Assembly: GCA_964650385.1 (NCBI GenBank)
Contig: CAZYTP010000012.1
Location: 1 to 45,080, forward strand
Reading direction: 5' to 3'
Length of the DNA: 45,080 nucleotides
DNA from: JAUSPI01 sp964650385
GTDB taxonomy: Bacteria; Desulfobacterota; Syntrophia; Syntrophales; JADFWA01
The position numbers and the translations under genes were made by a program. Below the pieces are notes generated by a model, which was given only the letters and a program-made list of their open reading frames with translations, did not search any database and was not told where the DNA came from. The first letter of the stretch is position 1; each line of letters starts with the position of its first letter. Shown one piece after another: positions 33,972 through 41,945 of this stretch.

Positions 33972-34643
33972 TTATTTGACGCGAGCCTTATCTAATGCCT
34001 TTGCAACTGCTAACGCAACCGCATTGGATGTGATGGTGGCTTTTGCTATCGAATCCACGTCAACGGAATTAGCTTTTACAATGCTCGCAGGAACCTTGGT
34101 AAGGGCATCGGTAACTACCGGACCATATTTTTTGTTTGTTACACTTTCCTTATGTGAAAGGACTTTAATGCTCTTTATTGCTGAAGCGGAAACCGTAACC
34201 TCGACTGTTACCGGAACCTTTTTGCTTTTGCCTTTTGCCGAGGCTTTATACGTTCCAGCTTTGTACTTTGGAGATACGATCGCCTTATTTAAGGCCTTGG
34301 CAACGGCTAACGCAACCGCATTGGATGTGATGGTAGCCTTCGCAATCGAATCCACGTCAACGGAATTAGCTTTTACAATGCTCGCAGGAACCTTGGTAAG
34401 GGCATCGGTAACTACCGGACCATATTTTTTGTTTGTTACACTTTCCTTATGTGAAAGGACTTTAATACTCTTTATTGCTGAGGCGGAAACCGTAACCTCA
34501 ACCGTTACCGGAGTCTTCTTGCTTTTGCCTTGTGCCGAGGCTTTGTACGTTCCGGCTTTGTACATGGCTCCAAATGCCTGTCCAAAACCGAAAAGGATTA
34601 CGACTGTCAAAGCCAAAATCGTCATTAAAGATAATTTTTTCAT
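33972..34643 (-). CDS. Exported protein with two nearly identical FMN-binding domains
   Basis: A 223-residue protein with a signal peptide (1-26) and two tandem FMN-binding domains (about 28-121 and 127-220) that differ at only a few positions. Each has YKAGTYKASA, KSKK(T/V)PVTVEVTVSAS, IKSIKVLSHKES and VDSIAKATITSNAV. In RnfG-type domains the last motif is SGATxTS and its Thr carries FMN covalently; here Gly and the first Ser are replaced (AKAT, Thr104 and Thr203), while the acceptor Thr remains. GGAGG precedes the ATG. Its position between rnfB and MFS-ApbE makes it a likely extra substrate of that transferase and a small periplasmic flavin carrier. Confidence 0.85.
   Translation of the reverse strand: MKKLSLMTILALTVVILFGFGQAFGAMYKAGTYKASAQGKSKKTPVTVEVTVSASAIKSIKVLSHKESVTNKKYGPVVTDALTKVPASIVKANSVDVDSIAKATITSNAVALAVAKALNKAIVSPKYKAGTYKASAKGKSKKVPVTVEVTVSASAIKSIKVLSHKESVTNKKYGPVVTDALTKVPASIVKANSVDVDSIAKATITSNAVALAVAKALDKARVK
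33984..34562 (-). repeat. Tandem 297-bp in-frame duplication
   Basis: Two copies offset by exactly 297 bases (99 codons): 34562-34281 and 34265-33984. They are nearly identical at DNA level, including synonymous positions. Long identical blocks point to recent duplication or ongoing gene conversion. Confidence 0.9.
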
Positions 34644-34715
34644 GTAGAGTGCCTCCTTTTTTCTTGTGCAATTTTATGACATCAAAAACAGCTATCCCAA
34701 AGGACTGAATATAAA

Positions 34716-36794
34716 TCAGCTCGCTTCTTTGATATCCTTGTCGTAGCAGGTAAGACAGCAGTTCATACACCTGCTTGCTTCTTTCAAAGCCTCTTCTTCC
34801 GTTATGGTTACATCCACTTCGTCCATAGTATGGATCCTCGTCTTCGGATCAATCTGGGGAAGACTTATCCTTCCCTTCTTCTCGATGCCGGAGATGCTGT
34901 CAAAAATAGTTCCCGGAATGTTTTCTTTCGGCTTAAGTCGTCCATCCGGGAAATCCATCTCCTCACCGCTGATATAGAGATGAATACTTCTTGCCGCTTT
35001 TCTCCCGTCGCCGACAGCTTCTACCAGTATACCGGGACCTTCATAGCCCGAATCTCCTCCGCCAAATACATAGGGGATGGCAGTCTGGTTGGTCTCTGAA
35101 TCGGTGACGATGGAATTCCATTTAGTTTTTTCTATGTCTTTAATTCTCCGGTTTGTATCCATAAATGAAAGATCGGAATACTGACCGATGGCGAGAATCA
35201 GATTATCCAGAGGAATCAATGTCTCAGATCCCTCGATAGGAACGGGTCTCCTTCTGCCACTTTCATCAGGTTCACCCAGTTCCATCTTAAGATACTCAAG
35301 GTTTGTGAGTTTACCGTTTTCTTCAACTATTCTATTAGGTGCGGACAGAAGAACAAATTCTATTGTCTCGTCATGGGCTGCCTCTATCTCTTCCGGATTC
35401 GCAGGCATTTCCTTTTCACTTCGCCGGTAAATCAAGTAAACCTTCTCAGCACCCAGCCTGAGACTTGTCCGGACGCAATCCATTGCGGTATTTCCACCAC
35501 CGATGACGCCCACCTTGTTTCCGACAGGATTGGGAACACCTAAACCCTGTCTTTCCAAAAAGACAGTAGCGCCTTCAACTCCCGCCACTTCTTCTTCCTT
35601 ATCCAGACGGGCAGAACTGTACTTCCATGAACCGATTGCCATAAAGACCGCTTCATAACCCGCTGCTATCAGTGATTCGAGATCAAAATCCAGGCCGAAC
35701 TTCATATTGACCCTTGCCTCAACGCCGAGGTCGAGTATCCCCTGGATTTCCCAGTCAAGGATCTTTTTGGGAAGGCGGTATTCAGGTATGCCGTAGTAGA
35801 GCATCCCGCCCAACTTAGGCTGCATATCGAATAAGGTTACCGAATAGCCGAGTCTTCTCAGGAAATAAGCACAGCTAAGTCCACCTGGGCCACCTCCGAT
35901 AATAGCTACCTTGTGACCGTTATCCGGGGCAACAGATACCGGGAAGTGGCCACCTGTATCCATTTCATAATCAGCGACAAAACGCTTCAACTGGTTTATG
36001 GATACCGGTTCGTCTCCCAGTGCTCTTCGGCACACCTCTTCACACGGGTGGGGGCAGACCCGACCACAGGTAAGGAGGAAGGGGTTTTTCTCCTTTATAG
36101 TAAGTACCGCCTCTTTATATCGTCCATGTTTAATGTGGTCGATGTATCTTGGAATATCAATCTGGGCGGGGCACGTCTGCTGACAGGGCGCCAGCCGATC
36201 ATCAATCATATTGAAGTGTAGCGCTCTTTCAGAACCACGCTGAACTTTAATTGTGCCTGTGGGACAGACGGTTTCACATGTACCGCAACCGGTGCAGAGG
36301 TCCAGATCGACGATGGGAAGGTTGTTTTCCCCCATGGTAATTGCACCGAAGGGACAATTTTTTGCACAGGTCCCCCTGCCAAGACATGCGACTTCGCATT
36401 TTTTATCTCCCCGGTAGAGCATGGCCAATGCCCGGCAGTCCTCAGTCCCTAAGTAATTGTATTTTGTCTCTGCTCGGGTGCCGCCGGTACAGGTAAGAAA
36501 CGCCAATTTTGGTTCTGCGGCCTCAATTTTTACTCCCATAACCTCTGCCGCAGCCTTTGTTACGCTTGGGCCACCTGCGACACAAACATCAGGGGTGGCT
36601 TCACCTGCAACTATTGCAGCCGCGCAGGCGCTACATCCGGCATACCCGCATCCGCCGCAATTTGCTCCTGGAAGACACTCTTCCACCAGGGCAATTTTCG
36701 GGTCCTCATATACATAAAATGCTCTAGCGGCGAACCCCAGTATAGCTGCGGAGATGGCACCTAAAATTAACAAGAAAATAAAAGCATCTACCAT
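34716..36794 (-). CDS. rnfB: RnfB fused to GltD/NfnB-type FAD-NAD(P)H oxidoreductase
   Basis: About 692 residues from ATG 36794. Residues 1-25 are the RnfB membrane helix; Cys46, 49, 54 and 71 form the RnfB 4Fe-4S domain (GANCGGCGYAGC). Two ferredoxin motifs follow at 133-147 and 167-177 (CTGCGTCETVCP). From 204 on comes a glutamate-synthase-beta-type module: a Cys-rich N-terminus (CQQTCPAQIDIP, CGRVCPHPCEEVC), an FAD site GGGPGG at 300-305, an NAD(P) site GGGNTAMD at 432-439, YRRSEKEMPANPEEI, and a C-terminal CMNCCLTC. Ordinary RnfB is about 180-330 residues without flavin. The fusion suggests direct exchange of electrons between NAD(P)H and Rnf ferredoxin clusters. It is the last core rnf gene, 71 bases after rnfA. 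Confidence 0.9.
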   Translation of the reverse strand: MVDAFIFLLILGAISAAILGFAARAFYVYEDPKIALVEECLPGANCGGCGYAGCSACAAAIVAGEATPDVCVAGGPSVTKAAAEVMGVKIEAAEPKLAFLTCTGGTRAETKYNYLGTEDCRALAMLYRGDKKCEVACLGRGTCAKNCPFGAITMGENNLPIVDLDLCTGCGTCETVCPTGTIKVQRGSERALHFNMIDDRLAPCQQTCPAQIDIPRYIDHIKHGRYKEAVLTIKEKNPFLLTCGRVCPHPCEEVCRRALGDEPVSINQLKRFVADYEMDTGGHFPVSVAPDNGHKVAIIGGGPGGLSCAYFLRRLGYSVTLFDMQPKLGGMLYYGIPEYRLPKKILDWEIQGILDLGVEARVNMKFGLDFDLESLIAAGYEAVFMAIGSWKYSSARLDKEEEVAGVEGATVFLERQGLGVPNPVGNKVGVIGGGNTAMDCVRTSLRLGAEKVYLIYRRSEKEMPANPEEIEAAHDETIEFVLLSAPNRIVEENGKLTNLEYLKMELGEPDESGRRRPVPIEGSETLIPLDNLILAIGQYSDLSFMDTNRRIKDIEKTKWNSIVTDSETNQTAIPYVFGGGDSGYEGPGILVEAVGDGRKAARSIHLYISGEEMDFPDGRLKPKENIPGTIFDSISGIEKKGRISLPQIDPKTRIHTMDEVDVTITEEEALKEASRCMNCCLTCYDKDIKEAS

Positions 36795-36865
36795 GATCAA
36801 TTTCCTTCCATCAAAATCATTTGGGATTAGATAAATTACTAATCAGCGGTAACATTTGGAATGTT

Positions 36866-37441
36866 CTAAGCCATCCCCATAAAGCCGAAAAATGCCAGGG
36901 CCATAAACCCTGCAGTTATCATTGTAATAGCCGTCCCTTCCAGTATTTTGGGAATCCTTGCGGTGGCCATCCTCTCCCTGAGTCCTGCCATGATGACCAG
37001 AGCAAGACCAAAACCTATGGCTGATGTAACTGAAAACACCAGAGTCTCCATAAAATTGAAGTCTTTTCGGACATTAATGATGCATACTCCAAATATTGCA
37101 CAGTTAGTGGTAATCAGCGGGAGGAAGATCCCCAATCCCTTATAAAGGGGAGGAACCATCTTTTTTAGAAAAGTTTCAACAAACTGTACGAGAGCAGCGA
37201 TAACCAGGATAAAGACAATCGTCCTCAAATAAATAAGGTCAAAACCTCGCAGGAGAGTGACATCTATTACCCAGGTAATAAGCCCGGCCAGAACCAGAAC
37301 AAATAGAACCCCCCCCGCCATCCCAACGGCTGTGTCCATTTTTTTCGTTGTTCCCACGAAGGGACAGTTTCCCAAATACAGAGCCAGCAGAACGTTATTT
37401 ACAAATATTGCACTAACGGCCATTAATAAATAGTCAGACAT
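36866..37441 (-). CDS. rnfA: Ion-translocating oxidoreductase subunit RnfA
   Basis: A six-helix inner-membrane subunit of 191 residues. The hallmark NNVLLALYLGNCPFVGTTKK and the second symmetric motif LPLITTNCAIFGVCI each hold a conserved Cys near the membrane centre, the pair that with RnfE binds the intramembrane iron-sulfur centre. GGGGGAA precedes the ATG. It lies 11 bases after rnfE. Nothing unusual compared with its relatives. Confidence 0.95.
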   Translation of the reverse strand: MSDYLLMAVSAIFVNNVLLALYLGNCPFVGTTKKMDTAVGMAGGVLFVLVLAGLITWVIDVTLLRGFDLIYLRTIVFILVIAALVQFVETFLKKMVPPLYKGLGIFLPLITTNCAIFGVCIINVRKDFNFMETLVFSVTSAIGFGLALVIMAGLRERMATARIPKILEGTAITMITAGFMALAFFGFMGMA

Positions 37442-37452
37442 TTAAATTCCCC

Positions 37453-38052
37453 CTACATATCTTGTGCTTTTCCAAACATATTCATAACACAAAGTATAAG
37501 TCCCAGACAGACAAATGCTCCAGGAGCGCTAACCATGAATGCAAACGGTTGAAAAGACGATCCCATTACATCGATTCCGTACAAAGTTCCTGCTCCGAAC
37601 AACTCTCTAATCCCAGCCAAAACAGTCAAAGAAATCGTAAAACCCAGTCCCATTCCCAATCCATCGGCAATAGATGCAACCACCCCGTTTTTGAAGGCAA
37701 ATGCCTCTGCTCTACCCAACACGATACAGTTAACCACAATAAGCGGGATGAATATTCCCAGCTTTTGGTAGAGACCATAGGTATATGCCTGCGATACCAG
37801 TTCCACTATAACCACGAATGTCGCGATAACTACGATAAAACAGGCAATTCTAACACTTGGAGGAATAACTTTCCTTAATGAAGAAATGAGAATATTCGAA
37901 AATACAAGAACAAATGTCAACATCAGACCCATCCCGATGCCGGTCTCCACCGTTTTGGTAACTGCCAGCGTAGGACAAAGCCCCAGCACAAAGCGGAACG
38001 GTGGAATTTCCGCCCATAACCCTTTGGTAAATTCCTTAACAATGTTATTCAT
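37453..38052 (-). CDS. rnfE: Ion-translocating oxidoreductase subunit RnfE
   Basis: A 199-residue inner-membrane subunit, paralogue of RnfA with inverted topology. The motifs FRFVLGLCPTLAVT and IPLIVVNCIVLGRAEAFAFK carry the conserved Cys residues of the RnfA/RnfE iron-sulfur site. The C-terminal helix reads PFAFMVSAPGAFVCLGLILC. It lies 10 bases after rnfG in the operon. Standard length and features. Confidence 0.95.
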   Translation of the reverse strand: MNNIVKEFTKGLWAEIPPFRFVLGLCPTLAVTKTVETGIGMGLMLTFVLVFSNILISSLRKVIPPSVRIACFIVVIATFVVIVELVSQAYTYGLYQKLGIFIPLIVVNCIVLGRAEAFAFKNGVVASIADGLGMGLGFTISLTVLAGIRELFGAGTLYGIDVMGSSFQPFAFMVSAPGAFVCLGLILCVMNMFGKAQDM

Positions 38053-38062
38053 GTGGCTCTCC

Positions 38063-38653
38063 TTATTTGTTCCCCTTTGCTTTTGCTAATATTTTATCCT
38101 TAAGCTTCTTGTAAATCTCCGAACCACGATTGGCTCCTACGCAAACACCCCTGGAGGTAACGGTTGCTCCGGATACTGCATCCACCTTACCGCCATCTTT
38201 TTTAACCTTGATCTCGCTGGTTAGTGGAAGACTCTTGAAGCTATTTTTGAAAGGCTCGGAATCCTTGGCGAGTGAACCGACTCCCGGTGTCTCCTTGTGA
38301 GTAGTAATTCCAACCCCGGAAATAGTATCATCTTTTATATTTACGGCCATTATCATCCCGATATCTCCACCGAAGCCGTCTCCTGTAGTTTCGAAGGCCA
38401 CCACGCTCAGTTTCCCGTCAAAAACTGCAGGGAAGAAATTTACTTCCTTTTCACCGTCCTTTAATTTGAAGCGATCCTTAATTGGATTATTGGTGCATCC
38501 CTTAAGGACTTCCATTATTACAGGCCCTTTTACAAATTTAAGCTCTTGGTATTCGATCTTCTCCATGGTGCCCATGCGCACTCCCGCGAGAAGTGCACCG
38601 GCAACAGCAGATATAAGACCAAGGACAACAACCATTTTTATAATATCACGCAT
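38063..38653 (-). CDS. rnfG: Ion-translocating oxidoreductase subunit RnfG (FMN-binding)
   Basis: A 196-residue membrane-anchored periplasmic subunit. One N-terminal helix (about 4-24) is followed by an FMN-binding domain with GVGITTHKETPGVGSLA and the flavinylation motif SGATVTS (acceptor Thr164). This is the canonical site, so RnfG should be modified by the ApbE domain encoded at the end of the cluster. It overlaps rnfD by 8 bases. Confidence 0.95.
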   Translation of the reverse strand: MRDIIKMVVVLGLISAVAGALLAGVRMGTMEKIEYQELKFVKGPVIMEVLKGCTNNPIKDRFKLKDGEKEVNFFPAVFDGKLSVVAFETTGDGFGGDIGMIMAVNIKDDTISGVGITTHKETPGVGSLAKDSEPFKNSFKSLPLTSEIKVKKDGGKVDAVSGATVTSRGVCVGANRGSEIYKKLKDKILAKAKGNK

Positions 38654-39614
38654 TTTCTACCACCTTTCCAATGGCCTTAGGCCTGATTTTATCGAGGAGC
38701 GGATTGAGAAGTTCCATCAGAAGAACGGCAAGGATCACACCGTCAAAATAAAACCCGACACACCTGATGAGGACTACCATTATTCCACAACCCAATCCAA
38801 ATATCAGCATTGGGATAAAATTAACCGGTGAAGTCGTATCGTCGGTAGCCAGAAAGAATGCCCCGATCATGACATTTCCGGTTAGCAGGTGAAACATGGG
38901 GGGTGCATACTTTTCCGGATTGGCAACATTGAAGAGAAAAGCGGTAACAAATATTCCGACCAGAAAAGAAACGGCTATTTCCCATCTGATATATCCTCTC
39001 AAGATAAGGTATATACCGCCGATTAAAAGACCCAACCCGCAAACAGCGCCAATACCTCCTGCCTGGTTTCCTATAAAAAGATCCATTAAACTATATTTAG
39101 CGGCAGCTGCTGCCCCGAAATGCTTTACTGCAGCTAAGGGATAAGCCATATAAAAACCGGGATCATAGTTTAGAAATGCTTCATCAAAATCCATATGACC
39201 TTTCCAGGAAATCATTACAATGGCGAAACCGATAAGGGTAGGATTTAAGGGATTTGACCCGATACCCCCGAAGACCTGTTTGCCTATAATGATCGCGGCG
39301 AAGGCGCCGATCACTACCAGCCACCAGGGTGCGCTGGCCGGAAGAAGCATACCCAGAATAAGTCCGCTGATCGCGGCACTGCCATCGTCGATAGAAATCT
39401 CACTTTTGGTGGTAAGGTTTATGATAAGCTCGGCAAGCATTGCAGAACCAACGGAGAGAGTAAGAACCCTTAAAGCGGGCAATCCGAAAATTGAAATCCC
39501 CACAAGTAAAGCTGGAAGCGTCGCTACCGCGATATTTATATTCCTTATGGATATCCTGCTTCCGTCGTGCCAGTGGGGCGCGGGAGAAACAATAAGTTTG
39601 TTGTTGTTATTCAT
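38646..39614 (-). CDS. rnfD: Ion-translocating oxidoreductase subunit RnfD, flavinylation Thr apparently replaced
   Basis: A 322-residue polytopic NqrB/RnfD-family subunit that in characterised complexes carries a covalent FMN and forms the ion path. Family marks: SPAPHWHDGSRISIRNIN, GKQVFGGIGSNPLNPTLIGF, SLMDLFIGNQAGGIGAVC and FLATDDTTSPVNF. The expected D-x-x-[ST]-x-A-T-P-L flavin motif reads YMAYPL at 155-160, placing Tyr158 at the Thr position. The rest of the fold looks intact, so the subunit may bind flavin non-covalently or not at all. It overlaps rnfC and rnfG by 8 bases each. Confidence 0.92.
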   Translation of the reverse strand: MNNNNKLIVSPAPHWHDGSRISIRNINIAVATLPALLVGISIFGLPALRVLTLSVGSAMLAELIINLTTKSEISIDDGSAAISGLILGMLLPASAPWWLVVIGAFAAIIIGKQVFGGIGSNPLNPTLIGFAIVMISWKGHMDFDEAFLNYDPGFYMAYPLAAVKHFGAAAAAKYSLMDLFIGNQAGGIGAVCGLGLLIGGIYLILRGYIRWEIAVSFLVGIFVTAFLFNVANPEKYAPPMFHLLTGNVMIGAFFLATDDTTSPVNFIPMLIFGLGCGIMVVLIRCVGFYFDGVILAVLLMELLNPLLDKIRPKAIGKVVENA

Positions 39615-40866
39615 TAATCGCCTCCGAAAGTTTAATTAACTCGAGTTCATGTTTGGCCATTTTAATGTACTGCAAGAGAGGTCTTCTTGCAGTACAGACA
39701 TAAGCACACAAGCCACATTCTATGCAGGAGAAAAGATCATTCTCCTCCGCATCTTCATACAGCGCATATTCCGCAAACCTGCCAAGCAGATTCACCTGGA
39801 TATTGACCGGGCAGATTCTTACGCACTCGCCGCAGCTTATGCAGGGATAAGTTGAGATCTGGGCACTGTCTGATTCGCTCTGAACTGTGATGGCATCGGT
39901 GTCCGGTTCGATGGGAAGATCTTTCGAATACGTGGTGGTTCCCAGCATGGGTCCTCCTAAGATTATTCGATCATTTTCTTCCAGGGTAATGTTGCATTTG
40001 GCAAGAATGTTACTAATGGGTGTCCCTATCCTCGCCTTGATATTGGTAACCGCTCCATCTTTTCCCACTACGGACAATGCCTTGGTTACGGGAACTTTAC
40101 CCGTTGCGAATGCTTCGCCGATGGCGACGGCATTTTCCGCGCTGATCACAGCGAATCCAATATCTTCGGGTTTCTTCCCCGCGGGAACTACCTTATCGAG
40201 AACGTTTTTTATAATCATTGTCGGAAGAGCATTGGGGAAAATGGCGGGTATAGTCTTTACCGTAGCGCCGGCATTGGTTGCTTCCGAGGATAAAGTTTCG
40301 GGAACAACGAGAATGAAATTACTGACACCGGTAATTTTTTTAAGAAAATCAATACCTTCTTTTAACTTTAAAGAATTTTCCTTGACTATTCCTTGATTGA
40401 CAGTGCCTTCCAAATCAACATCCATACCGTTGATGATGATAGTGTCGATTTTACCTGGGGCATCACTGAATTTACTAAATGAACATTTACCGGGGGCAAA
40501 TTCTAAAAATTCTATCGCAGTCTCTAAAGTTGCTTCCCCTTTGAACTGATCATCCCAATCATCGCTTCCGCTCGACTCGATTTTGATCCCATCATAAGAT
40601 TGACCGAGTGCATCTGAATACGAGAATATACTGGCTATCTTCCCCGTAACTGGAGCGATAACGTAGTTTAATGAATCAGGAGAACCTTTAATCTTCTGCC
40701 CGGTCTTAATTTCATCGCCGACCTTGAAAAGCTTTTCTCCAAATTTTCTGCCTGTTTTCAGAAAAACGGTGGCTTCCTGGGGAATGGGGACATCCTCAAA
40801 AGGAAGCGTTTCCACATTATATTTTAATTCCGGCTTTTTTAATCCTAAAAATGACTTTTTAATCAT
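39607..40866 (-). CDS. rnfC: RnfC-like subunit lacking the canonical NADH/FMN-site motifs
   Basis: A 419-residue member of the RnfC/NuoF-like family. The N-terminal barrel-sandwich (GDEIKTGQKI, APVTGKIASI) and the two C-terminal 4Fe-4S motifs (Cys342/345/348/352 and Cys381/384/387/391) are clear. The region that should read GxGGAxFPTHVK is EFLEFAPGKCSFSKF (119-133), NGAECEPYL is NGMDVDLEG (146-154), and the YPQGGEKQLI block is IFPNALPTMII. Thus the NADH- and FMN-contacting signatures of RnfC are gone while electron-wiring cysteines remain. AAAGGAT lies 7 bases before the ATG. It is the first rnf gene, 34 bases after the cytochrome. Confidence 0.9.
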   Translation of the reverse strand: MIKKSFLGLKKPELKYNVETLPFEDVPIPQEATVFLKTGRKFGEKLFKVGDEIKTGQKIKGSPDSLNYVIAPVTGKIASIFSYSDALGQSYDGIKIESSGSDDWDDQFKGEATLETAIEFLEFAPGKCSFSKFSDAPGKIDTIIINGMDVDLEGTVNQGIVKENSLKLKEGIDFLKKITGVSNFILVVPETLSSEATNAGATVKTIPAIFPNALPTMIIKNVLDKVVPAGKKPEDIGFAVISAENAVAIGEAFATGKVPVTKALSVVGKDGAVTNIKARIGTPISNILAKCNITLEENDRIILGGPMLGTTTYSKDLPIEPDTDAITVQSESDSAQISTYPCISCGECVRICPVNIQVNLLGRFAEYALYEDAEENDLFSCIECGLCAYVCTARRPLLQYIKMAKHELELIKLSEAINE

Positions 40867-40900
40867 AGTTTAATCCTTTACAAAAACGTTTCTTCTCAAG

Positions 40901-41263
40901 TTACATGACGTGACACTCTCCGCACTTGACCGGTCCTGCTTCCTGTCCCTTGTGACAATCAATACATTGACTATGGAATGCCGTTGCTCTGGGGGATACA
41001 TCTTCTGCACCCTTGAAGTGACATTCAATACAGGGTGACGGCATCTCCCCGCCTTTTTCATAGTTGTGGTGACAGTCAGTACAGCTAATGTCATATTCCA
41101 TTGAGTGAACCTTGTGGTCAAAGATGACCTTCCCCGCATTTGTCTTGTATAAAAGCCTGATCGGCGTTTCCGGTGTTTTTTGCACCATGGTGTACCCGGT
41201 AACACCTACTACAAGCATCACTACCATAACGACAGATGCCAGCATCTTACCTTTTTTTCCCAT
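40901..41263 (-). CDS. Tetraheme cytochrome c (class III / c3-like), membrane-anchored
   Basis: A 120-residue protein with an N-terminal signal or anchor (about 8-26) and four CxxCH heme motifs at Cys61, Cys78, Cys100 and Cys114. Additional His residues (HKVHS near 50-53, H66 and H97) can be axial ligands, the cytochrome c3 pattern. It leads the rnf operon, as multiheme cytochromes do in Desulfovibrio and Methanosarcina rnf clusters, and probably links Rnf to the periplasmic cytochrome pool and hydrogenases or formate dehydrogenases. A TTGACA box lies upstream at 41394-41399. Confidence 0.92.
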   Translation of the reverse strand: MGKKGKMLASVVMVVMLVVGVTGYTMVQKTPETPIRLLYKTNAGKVIFDHKVHSMEYDISCTDCHHNYEKGGEMPSPCIECHFKGAEDVSPRATAFHSQCIDCHKGQEAGPVKCGECHVM

Positions 41264-41370
41264 AATTTACCGTTTCCTTCCTGCTGTCTTCATCCACTTA
41301 CCTCTACCCTTAATATTTGCTTAAGGTTTAGAGTATTTAAAATAATTTATCGGGATATTCATCGGTGCGC

Positions 41371-41399
41371 TACATACTATATGAAAGCTTTTGTGTCAA
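41371..41399 (-). promoter_or_regulatory. Candidate promoter of the cytochrome-rnf operon
   Basis: On the minus strand TTGACA (41399-41394), a 17-base spacer and TATGTA (41376-41371), about 110 bases before the cytochrome start. The -35 is perfect and the -10 moderate. The rest of the 395-base gap to the tRNA holds AT-rich sequence and the hairpin at 41556-41579. Confidence 0.4.
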
Positions 41400-41555
41400 T
41401 TAAAAAATTGAAGTCAGACATTTTTTGTTCTCAAATACTTGAGATTTGACATAAAAAAAATCGGCACATTTTCCAGGCAATTAACCTACTAAGAGGCAAA
41501 CATTTTCAAATCCATCGGAGATAGGTTTTATGCCGTTTTCAAAACACAAAGGAAG

Positions 41556-41579
41556 TTCCCTGCGGCAAGCCGCAGGGAA
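41556..41579. repeat. Perfect 11-bp inverted repeat downstream of the tRNA
   Basis: TTCCCTGCGGC and GCCGCAGGGAA separated by two bases. It resembles the hairpin core of repeat family C (CCGC/GCGG). It lies between the tRNA 3' end and the cytochrome promoter and may trim or end the tRNA transcript; no T run follows on the minus strand. Confidence 0.5.
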
Positions 41580-41658
41580 AGCATTGTCTTTGTATTGTGG
41601 AGGGGGAGTTCGAGAGATATTCCCTCAAGGCGAAATCTTCTTTTAAGGCCTAACTGTA

Positions 41659-41735
41659 TGGTGGCGGTGCAGGGAATTGAACCCCGGACACTACGGATAT
41701 GAGCCGTATGCTCTAACCATCTGAGCTACACCGCC
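41659..41735 (-). tRNA. tRNA-Met (CAT), probably elongator
   Basis: A cloverleaf on the minus strand with acceptor stem GGCGGTG/CACCGCC, D arm GCTCAGATGGTTAGAGC, anticodon stem-loop ACGG-CTCATAT-CCGT and T arm CGGGG-TTCAATT-CCCTG, ending in an encoded CCA (41661-41659). The anticodon is CAT. The fully paired first base pair excludes initiator tRNA. A CAT anticodon can also be the tRNA-Ile that is modified by TilS; overall likeness favours elongator Met. Confidence 0.92.
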
Positions 41736-41945
41736 ACAGAATCACCAAATTTTCTTCTGCCACTTTGAGAGCTTTGGAAGCATGAGTTTTCGATATTTAA
41801 GATAGGATTTGCTCTTAAAACCATACGATTTTTCAAAATACTCGCTTGTATCTATCATCCTATCCGCTTAGATGTCAAGATCCGGTGTGATGTCCGTATC
41901 ACCTAAAGCGGCAAAGCCGCAACCACGAAAGTGCCTAAAGTTTGA

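Noticed and set aside
33976..34647. Long plus-strand frame opposite the tandem FMN-binding gene
   Set aside because: It mirrors the minus-strand gene almost exactly and owes its length to the repeat and alanine-rich codons. The minus strand has the signal peptide, ribosome site and domain motifs.
31774..41263. Na+-NQR (nqr) operon instead of rnf
   Set aside because: The gene order C-D-G-E-A-B, the RnfB ferredoxin domains and the absence of an NqrF-type subunit identify Rnf.
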